Positions 26,471-34,386 of a stretch of DNA of 64,000 bases are shown here, one piece after another. This DNA comes from 3107 sp001483205 (GTDB lineage Bacteria; Pseudomonadota; Alphaproteobacteria; Rhodobacterales; Rhodobacteraceae). Every line of letters begins with the position of its first letter. Position 1 is the stretch's first letter. A program made the position numbers and the translations under genes. Below the pieces are notes generated by a model. The model had not been told where the DNA came from and made no database searches. It saw only the letters and a list, made by a program, of their open reading frames with translations. The stretch is taken from contig OZ219809.1 of assembly GCA_964291375.2 (NCBI GenBank), forward strand, positions 682,001 to 746,000, written 5' to 3'.

Positions 26471-27538
26471 GCTGCCCCCCGGCACCGCGCCAAGGGACTC
26501 GCGCAGTTTGATCGTCGCCTCAAGCTCAACGCTTGGGCCGGGGTCTTCGCCGCCCCGCAAGGCGACCAACAGCCGGGCGGCCCCTTTGCCCATATTGCGA
26601 TGCGGAACATGAACGGTTGTCAGCGCCGGGGTGACGATCTCGGCGATTTCAATATCATCAAAGCCGGTAATGGATATGTCTTTGGGCACATCAAGGCCCA
26701 GCCGCCGCGCGCCCAACAACGCCCCCGCCGCCAGGACATCATTGCCGCACAACACCGCAGTGGGTTTCGGGCCGGACTGCATAAGCGCACCCAAAGCCTC
26801 TGCGCCGTTTGAAATGGAATAGGGGGTCTCAACCACCCGCAGGCCCTGCGGGTCCAGCCCGCGCGCGCTCATCGCCGCCAGCACGCCCTCATAGCGGTGC
26901 CGCGCCCGGTCATTGCCGCCCCGTTCCGCCGTGATCATCGCCAGCGAACGATGCCCCAGATCAAGAACCCGGTCCGTCAGTGCCTGCATGGCCTTTCGGT
27001 TGTCAAAGCCAATCGACAGCCGCGGCTGATGTTCGTCATAGACCCAGGCGACCACATAGGGCGTCCGCTGTGTTTCCAGGAGCGCATAGCTTTGCGGCGT
27101 CCTGTCATGGCCGATCAGCAGCAGAGCATCCGCCCCCCGCGCGACCAGACTGCGTATCTGTTGCTCTTCAAGCTCGGGGCTGTAGGAAGAGCTGGCGACG
27201 AGCAGGGTGATGCCGTGGTGCTCCAGCTCTTCCTGAAACGCCTGAAGGCCACGGGCAAAAATCGCATTTTCCATTGTGGGGATAATCGCGCCGAAGGTGT
27301 TGGTGCGCTTGGCCGCCAGTGCCCGCGCCCCGAAATGCGGCGCATACCCGAGGGCGCGCACCGCGGCAAACACCCGCTCCCGGGTCTTCTCGGTGACAAG
27401 GGACGGCGTGTTGAGGCATCGCGACACCGTGGCGGTCGAAACGCCCGCCCGCTCTGCGACATCCCCCAGTGTCGGGGACACCGCACTGCGGGGGCTTTTC
27501 CGGTCTGTGACTGGTGCTTTTTCCATCTGTCCTGACAT
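26432..27538 (-). CDS. LacI-family transcriptional regulator (likely of the DHPS operon)
   Basis: 368 residues. N-terminal LacI helix-turn-helix TLGDVAERAGVSTATVSRCL followed by the hinge region LGYAPHFGARALAAKRTNTF; then a periplasmic-binding-protein-like effector domain (GAIIPTMENAIFARGLQAFQ; CGNDVLAAGALLGARRLGLD; ITGFDDIEIAEIVTPALTTV). Divergent from the TRAP/hps operon with two LacI-type operators between, so it probably represses that operon until its ligand is present. Where homologues would stop near KLRESLG, the frame continues into repeat DNA (GGSPSRPAGPRYRGL). Confidence 0.92.
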   Translation of the reverse strand: MSGQMEKAPVTDRKSPRSAVSPTLGDVAERAGVSTATVSRCLNTPSLVTEKTRERVFAAVRALGYAPHFGARALAAKRTNTFGAIIPTMENAIFARGLQAFQEELEHHGITLLVASSSYSPELEEQQIRSLVARGADALLLIGHDRTPQSYALLETQRTPYVVAWVYDEHQPRLSIGFDNRKAMQALTDRVLDLGHRSLAMITAERGGNDRARHRYEGVLAAMSARGLDPQGLRVVETPYSISNGAEALGALMQSGPKPTAVLCGNDVLAAGALLGARRLGLDVPKDISITGFDDIEIAEIVTPALTTVHVPHRNMGKGAARLLVALRGGEDPGPSVELEATIKLRESLGAVPGGSPSRPAGPRYRGL

Positions 27539-27615
27539 GTGTTCGGTTTGGGGGGTGGTAAACCCATCCGTGCCGCATGACTAGCCTAAACCCGGACGCA
27601 CCGCAATATAGCCGT

Positions 27616-27655
27616 AATGTAAGCGCTTGCATTTTGCAATGAAAGCGCTTACATT
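27616..27655. promoter_or_regulatory. Twin LacI-type operators ahead of the DHPS operon
   Basis: AATGTAAGCGCTTGCATT (27616-27633) and AATGAAAGCGCTTACATT (27638-27655), both centred on AGCGCT, the two centres 22 bases (two helical turns) apart. The whole block is itself an inverted repeat. The pattern TGTAAGCGCTTACA-like is typical for LacI-family regulators, and the lacI-type gene starts 78 bases to the left. Confidence 0.85.
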
Positions 27656-27688
27656 CACCCCGAATCAACCCTCGTGAAAGGAACAGAG

Positions 27689-27874
27689 GTGTTCTTGATC
27701 GGCGCATTTGCCCTGTTTGTTGTCTTTCTGACCAACGTTCTTGTCGGGGCTTTCGGCGGAACGCAGTTTCTCGGGGATGTGGGGGAAATGCTGCTGCTTT
27801 ACGGCGCATCGCTGGCCTTTGTCGTGGCAATCCTGCAACGCGAGGCGGCGACAGCGAAGGACAAAACCAACTGA
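27689..27874 (+). CDS. Small membrane protein at the head of the TRAP operon
   Basis: 61 residues starting from the GTG at 27689, chosen because AAAGGAA lies 5 bases upstream; an alternative GTG at 27674 would add 5 residues. Two hydrophobic segments are visible: FLIGAFALFVVFLTNVLVGA and MLLLYGASLAFVVAILQ, with a charged tail ATAKDKTN. I know no function. Its place between the operators and the solute-binding gene suggests a role with the TRAP transporter. Confidence 0.7.
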   Translation: MFLIGAFALFVVFLTNVLVGAFGGTQFLGDVGEMLLLYGASLAFVVAILQREAATAKDKTN

Positions 27875-27894
27875 CGACCCAATGGGAGGAAAAC

Positions 27895-29040
27895 ATGGAT
27901 CGTGACAGACGCGAACTTGCTTCGGAAGAACGGCGCAACTTTCTGAAACTCGCCGGGAGCGGCAGTTTCACCGCCGCACTGGTGGCCGGGGCTGGCGGGG
28001 TGTTGTGGTCAGGCGAGGCCGCCGCGCAAACCGCGAAGGAAGAAAAAGAGCGCGAACAGGCCGCCGCGCATGTGATGACGCTGGCGACGGCCTATGTGCT
28101 GGGTGCATCGCGCAGCTATCCGATCATGCAGCTTGACCTGAAGGAAAACATCCAGAACGCCACCAACGGCAAGATTTATGTCAAACTGGCCCCCGGTGGT
28201 CAGCTTGGCGCGGGCGGCGCGCTGGCGCAGGCGGTGCAGACCGGCACTATCCAGTGCGCGCAGCACTCTTTGTCGAATTTCGCGCCCTTTGCCAGTGCTG
28301 TTGATCTGATCAACATGCCGTATTTCTGCGGCTCTAACCAGCGTTTCACCAATCTGGTGACATCAGAGGCGTGGAAATCCGAGGTGCATCCGAAGGTCGA
28401 GGCCTCTGGCTTCAAGGCCCTGTTCTATGTTGTGATTGATCCGCGCGTGGTTGCGGTTCGCAAGGGCGGGGAAAAGGTGCTGACCCCGGCTGATCTGGCG
28501 GGGGTGAAATTCCGGGTGCCCGGCTCCAAGATGCTGCAACAGTATTACGCGATGGTGGGGGCCAACCCGACACCGGTCGCCTGGGGCGAAACCCCGTCGG
28601 CAATCAAGCAGGGCGTGGCCGATGCGCTTGACCCGGCGGTTGGCGCGCTGTTCGTTTTCGGCTTCAAGGATATTCTGAGCCATGTCACGTTCACGCAGGC
28701 CGTGCCGGACAGCCAAGTCTATTCGATGAATCTGGAATGGTTCAACGGGCTGCCCGGCGATGTTCAGGCGGGGCTGGAATTTGCGGGCGAGATCACGGCG
28801 CAACAGAATCTGGCAAAGGTGCCGGGAGCGCGGTCGTATGCGATGGCCGAGCTGCGCAAGGCGGGTGTCGAATTCCATTCGCTGAGCCAGGACCAGCTTG
28901 CCGAGTGGCAGGCGGCGGGTGGCTATCAGAGATCGGAATGGGATGGTTTCAAGACCGAGCTTGCCGGATCAATGGACACCTTTGCCCGTCTTGAAGAGGC
29001 CGCAGGCACAGCAGGGCGCTACTACGTCCACGACGCCTGA
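27895..29040 (+). CDS. TRAP transporter solute-binding protein (DctP type), probable DHPS binding
   Basis: 381 residues. Tat signal ERRNFLKLAGSGSFTAALVA, cleaved near EAAAQ, indicates export of the folded protein to the periplasm. DctP-family features: APGGQLGAGGALAQAVQTG, and FRVPGSKMLQQYYAMVGANP with the conserved arginine that binds organic anions. GGAGGAAAAC lies ahead of the ATG. Given the enzymes downstream, the ligand is inferred to be 2,3-dihydroxypropane-1-sulfonate. Confidence 0.9.
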   Translation: MDRDRRELASEERRNFLKLAGSGSFTAALVAGAGGVLWSGEAAAQTAKEEKEREQAAAHVMTLATAYVLGASRSYPIMQLDLKENIQNATNGKIYVKLAPGGQLGAGGALAQAVQTGTIQCAQHSLSNFAPFASAVDLINMPYFCGSNQRFTNLVTSEAWKSEVHPKVEASGFKALFYVVIDPRVVAVRKGGEKVLTPADLAGVKFRVPGSKMLQQYYAMVGANPTPVAWGETPSAIKQGVADALDPAVGALFVFGFKDILSHVTFTQAVPDSQVYSMNLEWFNGLPGDVQAGLEFAGEITAQQNLAKVPGARSYAMAELRKAGVEFHSLSQDQLAEWQAAGGYQRSEWDGFKTELAGSMDTFARLEEAAGTAGRYYVHDA

Positions 29041-29154
29041 TCCTGATACGGGGGCAGGGGCGGCGGCATCGCGTCGCCTCTGCTTTCCTTGGGACGCGCT
29101 GTTTTCGACCGCCCGGCGCAGGGCCGATGCCCCGCCGGAGCGAAGGGGACATAT

Positions 29155-29670
29155 ATGCCGCATATCTTGCACATCCTGAACCGCAATGCCGAGCGATGGG
29201 CCCTGCTGTTCTTCTACACCATGCTGGTGGTGACGATGTTCATCGAGGTTCTGCGCCGAGAAGTGCTTTCCTATTCCTCGATCTGGGGCGAAGAGATCGT
29301 CCGCTATTCGTTCATTTATCTGGCCTGGATCGGGGCGGCCGCCGCCGTCCGGCAGCGGGGCCACATCCGCATTGACGTGCTCATGCAATATGCCGGGCCG
29401 CGCGCAAAGGCGGTGCTTTATATCTTTGGCGACATCGTGATGTTCCTGGTCGCGATCATCGCGTTCTACTGGTCGCTCGAGACGGTTCTGGTGTCGGCCA
29501 AATTCGGCTCGGTTACCCATGGTCTGCGGGTTTCGCAGGTCTGGTTTCTGTCGGCGGTGCCGATCGGTTTTGCTCTGGTCATGCTGCGTCTGGTGCAATC
29601 CCTCTTGCGTGACATCAGTGATCTTCGCCACGGACGCCCTGTCTATGAGGGCGACAAACTTTTCGACTGA
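29155..29670 (+). CDS. TRAP transporter small permease (DctQ type)
   Basis: 171 residues with four hydrophobic helices, e.g. WALLFFYTMLVVTMFIEVLR and VLYIFGDIVMFLVAIIAFYW. The DctQ hallmark SIWGEEIVRYSFIYLAWIGA is present. Start at 29155 follows GAAGGGG; the longer open frame upstream has no family character. Works with DctP and DctM as the sodium-driven importer. Confidence 0.93.
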   Translation: MPHILHILNRNAERWALLFFYTMLVVTMFIEVLRREVLSYSSIWGEEIVRYSFIYLAWIGAAAAVRQRGHIRIDVLMQYAGPRAKAVLYIFGDIVMFLVAIIAFYWSLETVLVSAKFGSVTHGLRVSQVWFLSAVPIGFALVMLRLVQSLLRDISDLRHGRPVYEGDKLFD

Positions 29671-29684
29671 GGGGGCGGGCCGCC

Positions 29685-31013
29685 ATGCTTTGGGATCATC
29701 TCAATCAGACGGTTGAACTGGGCTGGGAATTTTACGGCCCGGTGCTGCTTTTTGTCGTGCTGGTGGCGCTGGCGGTGCCGGTCTGGGCGGCTATCGGGGC
29801 CTCGGCCATCGCCATGCTGCTATGGTCCGGCGCGCTGCCGCTGTCGCTGGTGGGCGAGAGCCTGTTTCACGGCATTGACCATTTCGCGCTGACGGCGGTG
29901 CCGCTGTTCATCCTGACCGGGGATGTGCTGGTGCGGACCCAGCTTTCGCGCAAGTTTCTTGATGTGGCAGAGGCGTTGACCTGCTGGACCAAAGGCGGGT
30001 TCGGCTCGGCAACGGTGCTTGTCTGCGGCATGTTTGCGGCGATTTCCGGCTCTGATGCGGCGGGGGCGGCGGCGGTGGGCCGGATGACGATCAACCGCCT
30101 GACGGAATCGGGATACCCGCGCCCCTATGCCTGTGCGCTGGTCGCGGCGGGGGCCTGCACCGGCATCCTGATCCCGCCATCCATCGCCTATATCATCATC
30201 GGCCTGGTTCTGGGCATATCGGCCTCGACCCTGTTCCTGGCCGCCGTCATTCCGGGCCTTGCGATCCTCGTTTCCATCCTTGTGACCAATATCATCGTCA
30301 ACCGGCTCTATGGTTGGGAAGGCGGCGGCAACCTGAGCCTTGCCGAGTGGTCTGCGCAACTGGGCCGGGCGCTGAAATCCGGCTGGTATGCCTTCATCGT
30401 GCCGGGGATCATCTTTTACGGGATTTTCTCTGGCCGGTTGACCCCGACAGAGGCAGGCGCAACGGCGGTGATCGTCACCATCGCCATGGGTTTCCTGCTC
30501 GGCACGCTGAAACTCAGCGATTTCCCGGCCATGCTGGTCAGTTCCGCCAAGGTGAACGGCGTCATCCTGCCGATCATCGCCTTTTCGCTGCCACTGGCGC
30601 AGGCGCTGGCCATTCTCGGCGTCCCGCAGGGCTTTGTCGCGGCGGCCACATCGGTCAGCGAAGCGCCCTGGGTTCTGATACTGATGATGGTGATGATTCT
30701 GATTGCCGCCGGGTGTGTGATGGAGACAACCCCCAACATCGTGATCCTTGCGCCGATCCTCAAACCGCTTGCCGATAATATCGGTATGAACGAGATTCAG
30801 TTCTGTATAATGATGATCACTGCCCTTGGGGTGGGGTTCATCACGCCACCGCTGGGGCTCAACCTTTTCGTCGTCTCGGGGCTTACCGGAGAGTCGATCC
30901 TGAAAATCGCCTACAGGGCAATCCCGTTCGTGTTCTTCATGCTGATCGTGACCCTGATAATCGCCTATGTCCCGACGATTTCGACCGTCCTGCTGCCCGA
31001 CATCTATAAATAG
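29685..31013 (+). CDS. TRAP transporter large permease (DctM type)
   Basis: 442 residues, about twelve membrane helices. DctM features: ALTAVPLFILTGDVLVRTQL, VCGMFAAISGSDAAGAAAVG and YPRPYACALVAAGACTGILI followed by PPSIAYIIIGLVLG, and the C-terminal GVGFITPPLGLNLFVVSG. Starts 14 bases after dctQ. Pore subunit of the importer. Confidence 0.94.
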   Translation: MLWDHLNQTVELGWEFYGPVLLFVVLVALAVPVWAAIGASAIAMLLWSGALPLSLVGESLFHGIDHFALTAVPLFILTGDVLVRTQLSRKFLDVAEALTCWTKGGFGSATVLVCGMFAAISGSDAAGAAAVGRMTINRLTESGYPRPYACALVAAGACTGILIPPSIAYIIIGLVLGISASTLFLAAVIPGLAILVSILVTNIIVNRLYGWEGGGNLSLAEWSAQLGRALKSGWYAFIVPGIIFYGIFSGRLTPTEAGATAVIVTIAMGFLLGTLKLSDFPAMLVSSAKVNGVILPIIAFSLPLAQALAILGVPQGFVAAATSVSEAPWVLILMMVMILIAAGCVMETTPNIVILAPILKPLADNIGMNEIQFCIMMITALGVGFITPPLGLNLFVVSGLTGESILKIAYRAIPFVFFMLIVTLIIAYVPTISTVLLPDIYK

Positions 31014-31024
31014 GATTGCGCCCC

Positions 31025-32332
31025 ATGCCCGGAGAATACCTGAAGAAAGCGCCGCTGACGGCCCGCAGCGACGCCTCGGAAACCCGGCAGGCCGTTCGCA
31101 CTATCCTTGCAGAGATCGAGGCAGGCGGGGACGAAACCGCGCTGGCCTATGCGCGGAAATTCGACAGCTACCGGGGCGAAATCCTGCTGTCCCCGGAAAC
31201 GATTGCGGCGGCGGCGGCACAGGTGCCCGAAAAGCTCAAACGCGACATCCGTTTCAGCCACGCCAATGTCAAACGCTTTGCCGAGGCGCAGTTGAAAACC
31301 GTGCAGGATTTCGAGGTCGAGATCATTCCGGGGCTTGTCGCCGGGCAGAGGGCGATCCCGATCCGTGCGGCGGGCTGTTATGTGCCCGGCGGGCGCTACA
31401 GCCACATCGCCAGTGCGATTATGACGGTGACAACGGCGAAGGTGGCGGGCTGCAAGCATATCGTTGCCTGTTCGCCGCCGCGCCCCGGTGTCGGCATTGC
31501 CCCGGCCATCATCCATGCCGCCCATGTCTGCGGTGCGGACAGGATTATGGCCATGGGCGGCGTGCAGGGGATTGCGGCGATGGCCTTTGGCCTGTTCGGT
31601 CTGCCGAAGGTCAACATGCTGGCCGGTCCCGGCAACCAGTTCGTCGCCGAGGCCAAGCGGATGTTGTTCGGGCGCGTTGGCATCGACATGATTGCCGGGC
31701 CGACCGACAGCCTGATCCTTGCCGACGCCACCGCCGATCCGATGGTGGTTGCCGCTGATCTCGTCGGGCAGGCGGAACATGGCTATAACTCACCGGTCTG
31801 GCTGGTGACCGATGACCGGCCTCTGGCAGAGGAAGTCATGCGCCTTGTGCCGTTGCTGATTGATGACCTGCCGGATGTGAACCGCGAAAACGCCGCGGCG
31901 GCGTGGCGCGATTATGCCGAGGTCATCCTGTGCGCGGGGCGCGAGGACATGGCGGCCACGGCTGACGACTATGCCCCCGAACACCTGACCGTGCAGGCGC
32001 AGGGCCTTGACTGGTGGCTGGAGCGGCTGACATGCTATGGCTCTCTGTTTCTGGGCGAGGAAACCACCGTTGCATTTGGCGACAAGGCGTCCGGCCCCAA
32101 CCATGTGCTGCCGACATCCGGCGCGGCGGGCTATACCGGCGGCCTCAGCGTCCACAAATACATGAAGATCGTCACCTGGCAGCGGGCCACCCGCGAAGGC
32201 GCGCGCCCGGTGGCCGAGGCCACCGCCCGGATCGCCCGGCTTGAGGGGATGGAGGGCCATGCCCGCACCGCAGATATACGGCTGAAGAAATACTTCCCCG
32301 ATGAAACCTTTGACCTCTCCGCAGAGGGCTGA
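31025..32332 (+). CDS. hpsN: Sulfopropanediol 3-dehydrogenase HpsN (HisD-like)
   Basis: 435 residues, homologous to histidinol dehydrogenase. Conserved stretches: GCYVPGGRYSHIASAIMTVT, AGPGNQFVAEAKR, DMIAGPTDSLILADATADP, GQAEHGYNSPVWLVTD with metal-site glutamine and histidine, the catalytic pair in DYAPEHLTVQAQ, and SVHKYMKIVTWQ. HpsN oxidises (R)-DHPS by two NAD-linked steps to sulfolactate. Called HpsN, not HisD, because it sits between a TRAP importer and suyAB and no other his gene is near. Start at ATG 31025; a TTG nine bases earlier is possible. Confidence 0.87.
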   Translation: MPGEYLKKAPLTARSDASETRQAVRTILAEIEAGGDETALAYARKFDSYRGEILLSPETIAAAAAQVPEKLKRDIRFSHANVKRFAEAQLKTVQDFEVEIIPGLVAGQRAIPIRAAGCYVPGGRYSHIASAIMTVTTAKVAGCKHIVACSPPRPGVGIAPAIIHAAHVCGADRIMAMGGVQGIAAMAFGLFGLPKVNMLAGPGNQFVAEAKRMLFGRVGIDMIAGPTDSLILADATADPMVVAADLVGQAEHGYNSPVWLVTDDRPLAEEVMRLVPLLIDDLPDVNRENAAAAWRDYAEVILCAGREDMAATADDYAPEHLTVQAQGLDWWLERLTCYGSLFLGEETTVAFGDKASGPNHVLPTSGAAGYTGGLSVHKYMKIVTWQRATREGARPVAEATARIARLEGMEGHARTADIRLKKYFPDETFDLSAEG

Positions 32333-32336
32333 TCCG

Positions 32337-33095
32337 ATGCCCGCAACCGGTCTTTTCAGCGTCGAGGGGCGGGTGGCCTGTGTCACCGGGGCCAGTTCGG
32401 GGCTTGGCCGCCATGCGGCGACGGTGCTGGCGCAGGCGGGTGCGGATGTTGTCGGTGTCGCCCGCCGGGGCGCGCTGTTGCGGGAGTGGTGTTCCGGGGC
32501 GGGCGGGCGCTCTGCCGGGGTCGAGGGGGATGTCGCCGACCGCGACGGGCTTGCGGCGCTGGCCGGGCGCATTTCAGAGCCGTTCGGCCCCCCCGATATT
32601 CTGATCCATGCCGCCGGGCTGAACACCCGAGAGCCTGCCGATGACGTGACCGGGGGCGGATGGGACGCCACACTTGCGGTCAACCTGTCGGCCCCGTTCT
32701 TCCTCAGCCAGCTTCTGGTGCCGTCGATGCGCGACAAGGGCTGGGGGCGGATCGTGCATTTTGCCTCTCTGCAATCCTTCCGGGCCTTTCCCGGCGGGAT
32801 CGCCTACGGGGCCAGCAAAGGCGCTGTGGCGCAACTGACCCGCGCCATGGCCGAGGCCTGGTCCGGGGCAGGCATCAATGTCAATGCCATCGCACCGGGG
32901 TTTTTTCCCACCGACCTGACGGCGGCGGTTTTCGATGACGCGGACCGCGCGGCGCGCAACGCGGCGCAAACCTGCATCGGGCGGAACGGCGAACCGGCAG
33001 ACCTTGACGGCCCGCTGCTGTTCCTGTGTTCAGAGGCGTCGCGATATGTGACCGGGCAAATCCTTATGCTTGACGGGGGCTTCACCGCAAAATGA
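32337..33095 (+). CDS. hpsO: Short-chain dehydrogenase, probable DHPS 2-dehydrogenase (HpsO-like)
   Basis: 252 residues. Classical SDR: cofactor motif VTGASSGLGRHAATVLAQAG (T-G-x3-G-x-G), NAG-equivalent ILIHAAGLNTREP, catalytic FASLQSFRAFPGGIAYGASK with serine and the Y-x3-K pair, then INVNAIAPGFFPTDLT. In the characterised DHPS pathway, HpsO and HpsP are thought to interconvert the DHPS enantiomers through a 2-oxo intermediate so that HpsN can use both. Start 32337 follows AGAGGG; an in-frame ATG at 32301 lies within hpsN. Symbol assigned by context. Confidence 0.75.
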   Translation: MPATGLFSVEGRVACVTGASSGLGRHAATVLAQAGADVVGVARRGALLREWCSGAGGRSAGVEGDVADRDGLAALAGRISEPFGPPDILIHAAGLNTREPADDVTGGGWDATLAVNLSAPFFLSQLLVPSMRDKGWGRIVHFASLQSFRAFPGGIAYGASKGAVAQLTRAMAEAWSGAGINVNAIAPGFFPTDLTAAVFDDADRAARNAAQTCIGRNGEPADLDGPLLFLCSEASRYVTGQILMLDGGFTAK

Positions 33096-34081
33096 AAGCG
33101 CTTGTTTATACCGGCACCGAAACGCTGGCCTATCGCGATGTGCCTGACCCTGCGCCGGGCCGGGGCGAGGTTCTGGTGCGGGTCGAGAGCGCGGGCGTCT
33201 GCGGTTCTGACATGCACGCCTTTCTCGGCCATGACAGCCGCCGCCCCGCGCCGCTGATCCTGGGCCACGAAGCCGCCGGTGTCGTGATCGGCGGCCCGCA
33301 GCACGGCGCGCGGGTGGCCATCAACCCGCTGGTCACCTGTGGCAGTTGCCCGGCCTGCGCGTCGGGCCGCGACAACCTGTGTGACGCCCGCCAGATCATT
33401 TCCATGCCCCCCCGCGAGGGCGCGTTTGCGGAACGGGTGGCGGTGCCGGGGCGGAACCTTGTCACCGTGCCGGGCGATGTGCCGCCCGAGGTTGCCGCCC
33501 TTGCCGAGCCGCTGGCGGTTGGCTGGCACGCCGTGCGGCTGGGGCTGGAGGCGCTGCACCCTTCAGAGGACCGTCGCGCGGTGGTCATCGGCGGCGGCGC
33601 AATCGGGCTGGCCGCCGCGCTTGCCCTGAAGGTTATGGGGTTTGGCGAGACCGTGATCGTCGAGCCGAATGCGCTGCGCCGGGCCTATCTGCGCGACCGC
33701 TGCGGTGTGCGGGTTGCCGTGGCCACCCGTGGCCAATTCCCGCTTGTCATTGATGCCGTGGGCCTTGCCGAAACCCGCGCGGTGGCCTCAGCACGGGTCA
33801 AACCCGGCGGCGTCATCGTCCATATCGGTCTGGGACAGGACACGGGCGGGCTGGATCTGCGCCGCATGACCTTGCAGGAAATCACCTTCATCGGCACCTA
33901 TACCTACACCGCGCAGGATTTTCGCGACACCGCCGGGGCGATGTTTGATGGCCGCCTTGGGGTGCTGGACTGGGCCGAGACGCGGCCCCTGCCGGACGGT
34001 GCCGCTGCCTTTCGGGACATTCGGGCGGGCCGGGTTGCCGCCCCGAAAATCATCCTGAGACCTGACATTCAAGGAGACTGA
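33092..34081 (+). CDS. hpsP: Zinc-type alcohol dehydrogenase, probable DHPS 2-dehydrogenase (HpsP-like)
   Basis: 329 residues, medium-chain dehydrogenase. Catalytic zinc cysteine in VESAGVCGSDMHAFLGHD; GHEAAGVVIGG; structural-zinc cysteines in LVTCGSCPACASGRDNLC; NAD-binding VVIGGGAIGLAAALALKVMG. Overlaps the upstream SDR gene by four bases (ATGA). With HpsO it would racemise DHPS; which enantiomer each takes cannot be read from sequence. Confidence 0.75.
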   Translation: MKALVYTGTETLAYRDVPDPAPGRGEVLVRVESAGVCGSDMHAFLGHDSRRPAPLILGHEAAGVVIGGPQHGARVAINPLVTCGSCPACASGRDNLCDARQIISMPPREGAFAERVAVPGRNLVTVPGDVPPEVAALAEPLAVGWHAVRLGLEALHPSEDRRAVVIGGGAIGLAAALALKVMGFGETVIVEPNALRRAYLRDRCGVRVAVATRGQFPLVIDAVGLAETRAVASARVKPGGVIVHIGLGQDTGGLDLRRMTLQEITFIGTYTYTAQDFRDTAGAMFDGRLGVLDWAETRPLPDGAAAFRDIRAGRVAAPKIILRPDIQGD

Positions 34082-34083
34082 CA

Positions 34084-34374
34084 ATGGCCGAAATCCCCCA
34101 CCTGCTGGTCCACGCACATGCCGACAATGTTGGTGTGGTGGTTGTCGAGGGCCTGACCACAGGCACCGACATGCTGGTCTGCGTCACCCATGACAACGCG
34201 ACCTTCCGCCTGACCTCCGGGGCTGATGTTCCCATCGGGCACAAGATTGCGCTGAAAGACTTCAGGGCAGGCGACACCGCCATCAAATACGGCGAGGACA
34301 TCGGCAGGATCACCGCCGACATCCCGCGGGGCGGCCACGTCCACACCCATAATTGCAAGACAAAACGCTGGTAA
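34084..34374 (+). CDS. suyA: (R)-sulfolactate sulfo-lyase small subunit SuyA
   Basis: 96 residues, SAF-domain protein of the UxaA family: ADNVGVVVVEGLTTGTDMLV, then VPIGHKIALKDFRAGDTAIK and YGEDIGRITADIPRGGHVHT. With SuyB it cleaves 3-sulfolactate to pyruvate and sulfite. The SAF fold is shared with the altronate dehydratase N-terminus; the sulfolactate assignment rests on the separate small subunit and the hps genes upstream. Ribosome site AAGGAG at 34071. Confidence 0.85.
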   Translation: MAEIPHLLVHAHADNVGVVVVEGLTTGTDMLVCVTHDNATFRLTSGADVPIGHKIALKDFRAGDTAIKYGEDIGRITADIPRGGHVHTHNCKTKRW

Positions 34375-34386
34375 GGAGCGCGACGC

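Noticed and set aside
26343..26610. Extended N-terminus of the acyl-CoA dehydrogenase
   Set aside because: The extra 89 codons run through repeat DNA and the antisense end of the LacI gene; the family start MTDASAQ... at 26343 is sufficient.
31025..32332. Histidinol dehydrogenase (HisD)
   Set aside because: The fold and motifs are shared, but the gene sits in a TRAP-suyAB operon with no his genes, which fits the HisD-like HpsN.
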